Source: a virus. From it: 25,334 nt of DNA. Each line of letters opens with the position of its first letter. Position 1 is the first letter of the stretch. Below the pieces are notes generated by a model, which was given only the letters and a program-made list of their open reading frames with translations, did not search any database and had not been told where the DNA came from. This document shows positions 1 through 7,700 of this stretch, piece by piece. A program made the translations under genes and the position numbers. The DNA is taken from positions 1-25,334 of the IMG/VR virus record IMGVR_UViG_3300042368_000146. One strand, 5' to 3'.

Positions 1-18
1 TCGTTTGTAAAGATTTCG

Positions 19-125
19 TGTCCGATATGTCCGTTTACTAGGTAAACACACCCATGCCCGAAATGCCCGAATAGCGGCCATTGTTCCAATCGTCCGGGTA
101 TGTCGGTAATGTCCGATCTTGTCCG
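19..125 (+). repeat. Iteron-like array of TGTCCG words spaced 9-10 bp
   Basis: TGTCCG or a one-to-two-base variant occurs at 19, 28, 55, 64, 82 (TGTTCC), 91 (CGTCCG), 101 (TGTCGG), 110 and 120. Start-to-start distances are 9, 27, 9, 18, 9, 10, 9 and 10, so all are close to multiples of 9-10 bp, about one helical turn. The best copies extend to aTGTCCGaT. Such face-of-the-helix spacing is typical of cooperative protein binding (iterons, operators, RHH target arrays). The positions are seen directly; the function is inferred. The gene directly downstream encodes an RHH protein, a family that commonly binds tandem short repeats. Confidence 0.5.
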
Positions 126-211
126 CCCCCACCCCCCGACCCGAACAAGCGTTCGAACATACATCATTGAATCGGACATATGGTGCAAAGACCCCATAAG
201 GGTACAAACCA

Positions 212-233
212 CCCCACCCCGCCCAACCCTCCC
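212..233 (-). other. G-quadruplex motif on the minus strand
   Basis: The + strand carries C-runs of 4, 4, 3, 3 and 3 separated by A, G, AA and T. The - strand therefore has at least four G-tracts of three or more with loops of 1-2 bases, matching the canonical quadruplex rule. Folding has not been tested. Confidence 0.5.
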
Positions 234-320
234 AAATCGGACACAACCCGCACTATCGAACGTATGTCCATTGACGCTTCAACCGTTGAATCTTCAACCA
301 TCTGGGGGCCACGGCTATGA

Positions 321-346
321 CCCACCCCCTGCCCCCGCACCCCCCC
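321..346 (-). other. Strong G-quadruplex motif on the minus strand
   Basis: The + strand shows C3-A-C5-TG-C5-GCA-C7, so the - strand has four G-tracts of 7, 5, 5 and 3 with loops of 3, 2 and 1 bases. This is a second canonical quadruplex motif about 90 bp after the first and 69 bp before the first gene. Short loops and long tracts predict high stability. A role in packaging, replication or transcription is speculative. Confidence 0.55.
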
Positions 347-414
347 TCCTATCATGATGATATGGCTGGGTTTGATTCCTGTCATGTGTACTAGTTGTGG
401 GCTAGTATGGGGTT

Positions 415-690
415 GTGGTGAATCGTTGGCGTGCTGTTCGTCGGCAGCGGAATCTTGTGTTGGACCTGGATTTGGACAGGTTGTTGGTTTTGGCTGCTCG
501 TTCTGCGAATATGTCTGTTAATGGTTTTGTTACGGCCTTAATTGAGGAGGCTTGTGGTGCAGGTACTAATTCAGGATTCGGCGGTTGTGACGGAACTTCA
601 GCGGAGGGCGATTGTGCTGGATTGTCCGGTGGGGGATTTGGTGACGGCGATGTTGTCGGTGTGTCTGGTGAGGGACGACATTTAGCGTGA
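415..690 (+). CDS. Small ribbon-helix-helix DNA-binding protein
   Basis: The first ~45 residues have an RHH (Arc/CopG/omega-like) pattern: a basic N-terminus, a strand of alternating residues (LVLDLDLD, 14-21), helix A (RLLVLAARSAN), the SV turn and helix B (NGFVTALIEEAC). RHH proteins are dimers that insert the strand in the DNA major groove. The start is GTG at 415 or the adjacent GTG at 418; the latter has better spacing (5 nt) from GGGG at 409-412. Residues after ~46 are Gly/Ser/Asp-rich and look like an out-of-frame tail, because a second, better-looking frame overlaps this part (557-685). Its position just before large terminase makes a small-terminase or packaging-regulator role possible; autoregulation through the upstream repeat array is equally plausible. 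The family call rests on pattern only. Confidence 0.6.
   Translation: MVNRWRAVRRQRNLVLDLDLDRLLVLAARSANMSVNGFVTALIEEACGAGTNSGFGGCDGTSAEGDCAGLSGGGFGDGDVVGVSGEGRHLA
557..685 (+). CDS. Tiny RHH-like protein in an overlapping frame
   Basis: This 42-codon frame starts at GTG 557 (GTG 554 is also in frame) behind an excellent ribosome site, GAGGAGG at 544-550, and ends with TAG at 683-685, one base before the terminase start at 687. It lies in the +1 frame relative to the 415-690 gene. Unlike that gene's Gly-rich tail, it encodes a protein-like sequence with VVTELQRRA followed by CPVGDLVTAMLSVCL. The segment PVGDLVTAML aligns with SVNGFVTALI of the upstream RHH domain, with identical V, V, T and A, so it may be a diverged second RHH module. 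Alternatives are that it is the true C-terminus of the first gene reached by a +1 frameshift, or chance coding. No family match is claimed. Confidence 0.5.
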   Translation: MQVLIQDSAVVTELQRRAIVLDCPVGDLVTAMLSVCLVRDDI

Positions 691-2546
691 AGGCTGCTGA
701 TCTTAGGAAGTGGGAGAAGTATTTCGAGGCCCGTAATGGGGGTGTGGCTGTTGAGGCTGCGGCTCGTCGGGCGAAGCTGAGTGCTTCTACGGCTTATAGG
801 TTTGAGCGGGGCGACCCTGGTTCTGGGGGTTTGATTGCTGCTGCTGATCTTGGGATCACGATGGTGGCGGGAAATCTGGTGGCTCCTCCGTTGTCGGCTG
901 AGGCTCAGAGGGCTTTGGACGATTTCGCTTATTTCCGGTTGCGTTATTTTGGTCGTAAATCTACTCCGTGGCAGGAACGTGCAGCATATGAGTTGCTGAG
1001 GGTTCTTGAGGACGGGTCGAATGAGCGCAAGTTTGTGGTGATGAACGAGCCCCCTGGTTCGGGTAAGTCCACTTTGTTTACTCACGACATCCCTGCTTGG
1101 TTGATTGTCAGGGATCGCACTATTCGTATTCAGATTGGCAGCCGTACGGAACGCCAGGCCCGAATGTATGTGGGTCGTATTAAGCGCAGTCTTGAACGTG
1201 AGGCTCCTTTGCGGGCTAATGCTGACGACTTGGCTAGGGGTATTGGGTTTGATGCTGAGGCTTGTGTCATGGATGACTTTGGGGCGTTTAAGCCTGAGGG
1301 TCGTACGGACATTTGGCGTGCTGAGGCGCTGGTGGTGCGGCAGTTGGATGGGGTGCAGTTGGATGACAAGGAACAGACTGTTTCGGCTTGGGGTCAGGAC
1401 TCTGGCTTCCTGGGTGGCCGTTATGACTTTGTTATCTGGGACGACCTTGTTGACCGCAAGAACATGAAGACCGAAGAAGCCAGAGAGAACTTGAAGGAAT
1501 GGTGGGATGGAGAGGCTGAATCCCGAGTCGAACCTGGCGGTCTGCTGCTTCTGCAGGGCCAGCGAATCCAACACAATGACCTATACCGCCATTGTTTGGA
1601 CAAGAAGAAACTGGACGAGACACCCAAGTACAAGCACATCGTTTACAAAGCCCATTACGAGGAGTTGTGCAACGGTGACCATGACGGGCTAGAGCCGTGG
1701 CCCAAGTCATGCCTGCTGGACCCCCATCGCTTGCCGATGTCCCACCTCGAAACCCTCAAGCACAATAACCCTCGCTCTTTCGCGGTCATGTACCAGCAGG
1801 AAGACGGCGACATCGTAGGTGGCTTGGTCGATCCGGCCTGGATTACAGGTGGTCTGGACGCTGAGGGCTACCCTGCCGCTGGATGCTTGGACAAGGAACG
1901 CGGCTTGTTGACCGTGCCAGAGCATTTGCTCAACGGCGAAGGCTGGTCTTTTGTCACAGTCGATCCCTCTCCTACCGAATGGTGGGGCGTCATCTGGTGG
2001 GTGTACGACCCAGACTCCGAGAACCGCTACATCATCGACTTGCACAAGCGGCGCATGAACCCAGAGCAGTTCCTATCGCTAGACCTTGACACATTTGAAT
2101 GGTCAGGCCTCTTATCTGACATGTATCGCGAAGGCAACGACATTGGCGCTCCAATCCGCCATGTCGTAGTCGAAGTTAACGCCGCCCAGAGGTGGTTGCT
2201 CAACCAACCCCACGTTCAAAAGTGGTCTGCCATGACCGGAGTAACGTTCGTGCCGCACACCACCAGCATCAACAAACAAGACCCCAAGTACGGTCTTGAA
2301 TCTATTGGTGATCTGTTCCGGCAGGGCCGTATTCGTATGCCGTGGGCCGACATTAACTCGCGAAACCGACTCAGTTACTTGATTGAAGAGGCAACCAAGT
2401 ATCCTGAAGCAGACACAACAGACTTGATTATGTCAACGTGGTTCCACAAACTAGCCATTGAGAACCTCTATACTCCGAGAAGGAGTGGTATGTATCAGAT
2501 GAGCCGCCCAGGATGGATGGGCAACGTCCAGCGAGGAATTGCATGA
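687..2546 (+). CDS. terL: Terminase large subunit (packaging ATPase and nuclease)
   Basis: This is the motor that cuts concatemeric phage DNA and pumps it through the portal into the prohead. The 619-residue product shows the Walker A motif PPGSGKST (122-129), a Walker B-like strand DFVIWDD (247-253), a coupling-motif region LLLLQGQRIQHNDLY (286-300), and an RNase H-like nuclease half with candidate acidic residues in FVTVDPSPT (D426), VVVEVNAA (E497) and DTTDLI (576-581). Residues ~17-42 look like a helix-turn-helix (AVEAAARRAKLSASTAYRF), which is unusual at this end and may supply DNA recognition normally given by a small terminase. The start is GTG at 687, one base after the tiny overlapping frame; its ribosome site (GAGGG, 670-674) is rather distant. 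Wobble-base use changes near 1430, from T/G-ending to C-ending codons. The stop overlaps the portal start (ATGA). Confidence 0.92.
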   Translation: MKAADLRKWEKYFEARNGGVAVEAAARRAKLSASTAYRFERGDPGSGGLIAAADLGITMVAGNLVAPPLSAEAQRALDDFAYFRLRYFGRKSTPWQERAAYELLRVLEDGSNERKFVVMNEPPGSGKSTLFTHDIPAWLIVRDRTIRIQIGSRTERQARMYVGRIKRSLEREAPLRANADDLARGIGFDAEACVMDDFGAFKPEGRTDIWRAEALVVRQLDGVQLDDKEQTVSAWGQDSGFLGGRYDFVIWDDLVDRKNMKTEEARENLKEWWDGEAESRVEPGGLLLLQGQRIQHNDLYRHCLDKKKLDETPKYKHIVYKAHYEELCNGDHDGLEPWPKSCLLDPHRLPMSHLETLKHNNPRSFAVMYQQEDGDIVGGLVDPAWITGGLDAEGYPAAGCLDKERGLLTVPEHLLNGEGWSFVTVDPSPTEWWGVIWWVYDPDSENRYIIDLHKRRMNPEQFLSLDLDTFEWSGLLSDMYREGNDIGAPIRHVVVEVNAAQRWLLNQPHVQKWSAMTGVTFVPHTTSINKQDPKYGLESIGDLFRQGRIRMPWADINSRNRLSYLIEEATKYPEADTTDLIMSTWFHKLAIENLYTPRRSGMYQMSRPGWMGNVQRGIA

Positions 2547-4396
2547 AGTCAATCGAAGAAATCCTGGCTCTCTACAAGCAGCGCGTCGCCTTTTACGGGC
2601 CCCTGCACTCAAAGATGCGGCTTATCCAGTCGATCTACAATGGCACCGCTGAGATTCCGCTTCCCGATATGGAGCGGTCTGAGATGCCTTCCGTTCCTAA
2701 CCTGCTTGCGGCGGGTGTCGATCAAATGGCTGGACGTATCGCATCGGTAACACCGAACGTTATCTTTGCGGAGAAGACCCCGAACCGTACCGAGAAGCGC
2801 CGAGTGGGTACAGCGTCGCGGGTTGTCACGGGCTGGTGGCAGGAAGACCGCCTCATGATGAAGATGAAGCAGCGGTCCCGCCACCTCATCGCTTATGGCA
2901 TGAGCCCCGTGGTTATCCGCTGGAAGAAGGACCGTCCTACGTGGCATGTGCGCCACCCCCTTGAGACTTTCCCATCCACGGATATTGTTTCCGGTCAGGT
3001 CAAGCCCACCGATTGCATTTTCGCGTACCGTCGTTCTGTTGCTTGGCTCCGCTCAATGGGCTACGGGCAGCAAGTAGCGTCGGTTACAGGCAAGTGGGAT
3101 ATGTCCGACGACGCCTCAATGCTCCTTATCGAGTACATTGACGGCAACGGCACACAGTTGATCCTCACTTCCTACAGCGAGGGCAACGATATTGGCTCCA
3201 TGTGGGAGTCCAGCGGCAAGATGCGCGGCGTCATTCTCGAATACATCGACACTTCCGACATCGAAATGCCCGTTACGGTTCCTATGCGTCTCACTCTTGA
3301 TGGTGCGGCAGGCCAGTTCGACAACATGATCGGCATGTACTTCATGCAGGCCCGCCTTATGGCGCTAGAGACGATTGCCGTGGAGAAGGGAATCTTCCCT
3401 GACACCTACATTGTGTCTCGCCCCGGCGAGATCGGGCGCATTATCGACGGCCCCCACGACGGACGCACCGGCCTTATCAACATTATTTCCGGTGGCGACA
3501 TCCGCACAGAGCAGCCGCAGCCCGGCTATCTAACTAATCCGACGATTGACCGGATTGAGCGGAACCAGCGCGTGACTGCGGGCATCCCAGCAGAGTTTGG
3601 TGGCGAGTCTTCTACCAATATTCGTACGGGTCGCCGTGGCGACGCTGTTCTTTCAGCGGTTATTGACTTCCCCGTGGCTGAGGCGCAGGAAACTTTCTCG
3701 TTTGCTCTTGAGGAAGAGAACGAGATCGCTATTGAAATGGCGAAGAAGTTTGCTGGCGATAAGACCACAACTATTTACGTGGGTACAGGTAACGCTACTA
3801 AGGCTGTGACCTACACTCCGAATCAGGTTTTCCCTGATGTTGAGCATGTGGTTTCGTATCCGGCAGCCGGAACTGACGTAAACAGCCTCCTTATCGGTTT
3901 GGGGCAGCGCATCGGCCTGGGCATTATGTCTAAGGAAACCGCTGCGTCGCTTGATCCGTTTATTGACAACCCTGAGGTTGAGCACGACCGGATCATTGCC
4001 GAGGGCTTGGAGCAGGCGCTTGTGGCGTCTATCCAGCAGCAGGCAGCGGGTGGACAGATTCCTCCGCTGGTGCTGGCTAAGGTGATGTCAATGGTCAAGA
4101 GCGACCGTATGGAGATTGCTGAGGCTATCCAGAAGGTTACTGAGGATGCGGCTGAGGAGCAGCGTCGGGCCGAGGAAGAGGCCATGATGGAACAGCAGGG
4201 CGGTATGGGCATGGAGCAGGCTCTTGCTGGTGCCACGATGGGTTCCATGATGGGTCCTGAGGCAGCGGCTCAGATGCAGTCTCCAATTCCTGGCGCTGGT
4301 CAAGGCATGGAAGACCTTGGTTCTTTGCTGGGGGCGTTGCGCCGCCCGGCTATGACTGTTGCTCCCATGCGTGGAGTTGAGAGGGGTGCTGTGTAA
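2543..4396 (+). CDS. Portal protein
   Basis: The portal forms the dodecameric ring at the head vertex through which DNA passes and to which the tail attaches. The start is taken as ATG 2543 rather than the in-frame ATG 30 bases upstream, because GAGGA (2533-2537) lies 5 nt before it and it overlaps the terminase stop as ATGA. The 617-residue length fits portals of short-tailed phages. Visible portal-like features are the conserved early segment SVPNLLAAGVDQMAGRI, a charged helical region around KMKQRSRHLIAYG, the central part with RNQRVTAGIPAEFGG, and a long helical stem region (AEAQETFSFALEEENEIA). The C-terminal ~120 residues are Glu/Gln/Met/Ala-rich with MMEQQGGMGM, probably a flexible crown or barrel end. 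Assignment comes from sequence pattern and position after terminase. Confidence 0.85.
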   Translation: MKSIEEILALYKQRVAFYGPLHSKMRLIQSIYNGTAEIPLPDMERSEMPSVPNLLAAGVDQMAGRIASVTPNVIFAEKTPNRTEKRRVGTASRVVTGWWQEDRLMMKMKQRSRHLIAYGMSPVVIRWKKDRPTWHVRHPLETFPSTDIVSGQVKPTDCIFAYRRSVAWLRSMGYGQQVASVTGKWDMSDDASMLLIEYIDGNGTQLILTSYSEGNDIGSMWESSGKMRGVILEYIDTSDIEMPVTVPMRLTLDGAAGQFDNMIGMYFMQARLMALETIAVEKGIFPDTYIVSRPGEIGRIIDGPHDGRTGLINIISGGDIRTEQPQPGYLTNPTIDRIERNQRVTAGIPAEFGGESSTNIRTGRRGDAVLSAVIDFPVAEAQETFSFALEEENEIAIEMAKKFAGDKTTTIYVGTGNATKAVTYTPNQVFPDVEHVVSYPAAGTDVNSLLIGLGQRIGLGIMSKETAASLDPFIDNPEVEHDRIIAEGLEQALVASIQQQAAGGQIPPLVLAKVMSMVKSDRMEIAEAIQKVTEDAAEEQRRAEEEAMMEQQGGMGMEQALAGATMGSMMGPEAAAQMQSPIPGAGQGMEDLGSLLGALRRPAMTVAPMRGVERGAV

Positions 4397-4767
4397 TGCC
4401 GCGTGGTGGTGAGCGTCGAGGTACGCAGGGTAAGGGTTATTCAAACCGTACTGATCTTGCGGTGGATTATGCGCCTGGTGGCAATCCTGCTACGGGTGGT
4501 TTGGCAGCGCCAGCGCAGCAGCAACCGATTATGGGTCCTGCTATTGGTGCGGATCAGGTTCCTAATCTGGGTGATCCGACGATGCGCGCAAGCGAGCCTG
4601 TAACTGCAGGTCTTGATATTGGTCCTGGCGCTGGTTCTGAGGCTATGGGGCCGATGCCGCCGCCGCCGATGGACCCTATCCGTCAGGTTCTTCAGGCTAT
4701 GCTTCTTCAGGGTGGCAATCCTGATGTTGTTCGTCTTCTTAACCGGCTTGATTACGAAGGACGTTAA
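4396..4767 (+). CDS. Short Pro/Gly/Met-rich protein of unknown function
   Basis: A 123-residue protein whose ATG shares an A with the portal stop (TAATG); GAGAGGGG at 4379-4386 is its ribosome site. The N-terminus is basic (MPRGGERRGTQGKGYSNR). The middle is low in complexity (Ala, Gln, Pro, Gly, with PPPPM), and the last ~25 residues form a probable helix (IRQVLQAMLLQGGNPDVVRLLNRLDYEGR). The disordered body with a short C-terminal helix resembles small linker or head proteins located between portal and internal proteins, but I do not recognise a family. Its stop overlaps the next start (TAATG), so it is translated together with the giant gene that follows. Confidence 0.75.
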   Translation: MPRGGERRGTQGKGYSNRTDLAVDYAPGGNPATGGLAAPAQQQPIMGPAIGADQVPNLGDPTMRASEPVTAGLDIGPGAGSEAMGPMPPPPMDPIRQVLQAMLLQGGNPDVVRLLNRLDYEGR

Positions 4768-7700
4768 TGAGTCAGCAGCCGTATGAATGGCAGGACTGGT
4801 CGCAGGTACGTTTCCCTCCTCCGTATGAGGAGCCGTCAACTGCGAGTGCGCCTAGTCGTGATTTGCGTAGCACTTCCGTTGCGGATATCAATGTGCGCGA
4901 ATACAGCAAAACAAGTCGTCCGCTTATTATGCGCGCAAAGATGTGGGACGACAACGGGTATTACATTAACGGTCCTACGTTTCAGCCGTGGAATCATGCC
5001 AAAACACAGATGGATGCCATTCGCGCTATTACTGCGTCGTGGAATGATCCAACTCGCCGCGCTGCGGTTGACACGTTTCAGACCTATGTGAGCCGTTATG
5101 GTCACACGAATTCTCCTGGCGTGCTTTGGGGTATTGCACAGTTGGGTATTGATCCAGAGTCAGACGTTGTTAAGCAGATTCTTCAGAGTGACGCTGATGA
5201 AGTTCAGCGAGAGAATCGTCAGAGCCAGCCAATGCGTGCTGGCTCGCCTGTAGCAAACGAGGATGTTGAAGAAGCGGCTAGCCTGTGGGAGCCACTTCAG
5301 TTTATTTCTCGTAACGCTTTTTCTGTGCTTTCGTCGGGCATGGAGGCTGTGCAGGGCAGCATGAGGATGATTGGTGGTGCTGTCGCTAATGATGATATGA
5401 CTGCGGCTGAACGTGCTGGTCAAATTCTTGGCGCTACGGCCGGTTTGTTTGCTGGTCCGCTGACTGGTGCGATTGTTGCTGAGGGCGAGGATGAACCTGA
5501 CAATCCGTTTGGTAATCCTTGGTCACAGACTGATTTTGGTCAGACTCTTGCTCTTGCGCGCGAGATCGGTTTTGACGCATTTACTTCTGGTCAGGCAGGG
5601 CTTGATATTCGGCGCGCAGATCAGGAACTAGCGGAACTTGATCCTAATTTTCAGAATCTTACGCCTGATGAGCGTACCGCTATGGCTGAAGCGTACGCAC
5701 AAGAGAACGAGTATTACTCGCAGCCTGGTTGGTTTGTTGACGAAACGAGTATTGTTGGTGAGCGTCAGCGACGCCGCACGTTTAACACGTGGGCCATTCC
5801 TGGTCCCGATAATGAAATGACTGCCTGGACAATTGGGCGCGGCATTGCATCAGCAACGGTAGGCGCAGATAGCGAAGCCTACGGAACGATGTCGGGAGCG
5901 ATTGACGCTGTTGCCGCAATTGTTACTGACCCTCTTACTTATCTTCCGGCTGTCGGTTTGCCGTCTAAGGCTCTATCCGCTGTTACAGGCGGGGTGTGGA
6001 AAATTGGTAAGGCTGGGGATGAATGGCGTGCTGTTCTCCGACGCATGAATGAGGTCGGTCAGGAAGCGCAGCGACTTAACGCCGCTGGGGATCAAACCGC
6101 TGCCCGACAAATCGCAGTTGAAGGTTTGACTGAGTATTTGGGGCGTCCACCTACGGCGCGTGAAGTTGCTGATGTTGTTGACGGTATTGTTTTCAACGTT
6201 GACCCTACTGATCTTAAGAATATGGGGATTGACGAAGTAGCGGAAATGACTCGCGCTGCGCGTGAAGTTGATCTGACTAGCCAGCAACTTGACGCCGCTA
6301 AGCCTGATACTGAGGCCGCATACACTTATGTACGGACTGCGCGACGCGAAATTCTTGAAGGCGAATCAACGCAGCGGTTTATTGATAGTAATGTGAAGTC
6401 TACTGGCGGCACCAGCCAGGTTGCTCCGCTTGCTGATATTTGGGATGACTTTGTTGCGTTTGGTCAGCAGAACCCGAATGTTAAGCCGAGTGATTACATG
6501 GCGCAGCGATTTGGGCTTAGCCCCGAAACTGGACTACCGGCAGAAAACGCAGCGGATAGTTACTACCAGTTTCTTGAAGTGTTCGATATGTACCGAACAT
6601 TTGCCGCTGGACGTAAGGCTCCTCTTAGCCGTTCCGTAGATGATTTTGCTGTTGTTTTGCGTGACGCCGCTAGTGACACTCGTAGCGTTAAGCAAGCAAA
6701 AGATATTGACCAGACTAAGTTGGATTCTGACGCGGTTGCGCTTATGGTGCGGCCCGAAGCAGATAGGCAATTGGAAGAACTTGAAAGCCTTAATCTACAC
6801 GGTGTTGTTGTAGACGGTGTTCCTTCCGCTGATGCTGGTGTACTTGGAGCGTATGGACCTGACGGTGGGGTGTTTTATTTCTCTGGGTCGGCTCGCAGCA
6901 AACTAAACATTGCTGATGGTCAGGAAGTTATCCCGCCTAAGGTTCGCGAGGCCGTTGTCAATAGGCTGATGCAAGTCGCAGAACGTGACGATATGCGGCT
7001 TACTGAAGACATTATTGACATTGATTTCGACACGATTCCAGGCCAGGTGTATCGCCAGATTTCAGCGGCTACAGATGCCCGCGGTTTTATGAACGAGTTG
7101 TTTAGTGATGAAACACTTACTTACAATGGTCTATTGAAGGCTGCCGCGCTTGTTGGTTTTGATGCTGTCCTTGATGACATTATGCGTACGGCTATTAAGA
7201 AGAACCGTATTGACGGTATTACAAATGTTGATGGTGTACCTGGGCGTACATGGCTGGGCAATAACCCAAACGTAAATGGTTACGGCATTTCACCTGATGT
7301 GAGAGAGTCTATTGGACAGGTACGAGGGATGCCTGACCCGGTTACCGCGCTTGATGAAATTGGTATCGGGGCGCGCACTACTGCTCCGCTTGGATACCGC
7401 AGTTTGACACCGTTTGACCTAGACGTTCAGCGCATTGGTAAGTACGAGTCCGGTATGAACAACCGCGACCTGCTGAGTCAGTTCCGTAGCGACGCGATTT
7501 TTAATGGCTACCGCCGCCAGGAAGAACTTAAGACACAGATTGATTCTCTAAACGCTGAGTGGACTGATCCGGTAGCGAAGTTTAAGAGTGTTGTTGGTTG
7601 GCACTCTGGTATGCGGCACCACCCCGTAAACGGTTTTACAACCGACGAGCGTGGCGTACGAGCGTTTCTGTTCGGCATGGGGCCAATGTCTGCTCTCGGT

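Larger units (their letters stand above)
1..414. other. Non-coding leader region before the packaging genes
   Basis: No convincing gene lies here. Open frames on both strands translate to Pro/Thr/Arg-rich low-complexity sequence with no ribosome site. The region holds a spaced array of TGTCCG-like words (19-125), two inverted copies (CGGACA at 173-178 and 238-243), three C-rich blocks (126-142, 212-233, 321-346) and the palindrome ATCATGAT at 351-358. Just before the first gene is CTAGT-n-CTAGT (391-406) containing TAGTAT at 403-408, a possible -10 element without a clear -35 partner. A control region, packaging site or replication origin are all possible; the position directly before terminase suits a cos/pac or regulatory region. 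Confidence 0.6.

Noticed and set aside
100-357. Open frame of 85 codons on the + strand in the leader
   Set aside because: It is Pro/Thr-rich, reads through the repeat array and C-runs, and has no ribosome site; it follows from low stop density in C-rich DNA.
402-1574. Long open frame of 390 codons on the - strand opposite terL
   Set aside because: It is antisense to clear terminase motifs (Walker A and B), and its product is Ser/Thr/Pro/Arg-rich low-complexity sequence; a shadow of codon bias.
2513-2542. Extended portal start 30 bases upstream
   Set aside because: ATG 2543 has GAGGA at 5 nt and the typical ATGA overlap; the upstream ATG has no ribosome site and lies within terL.
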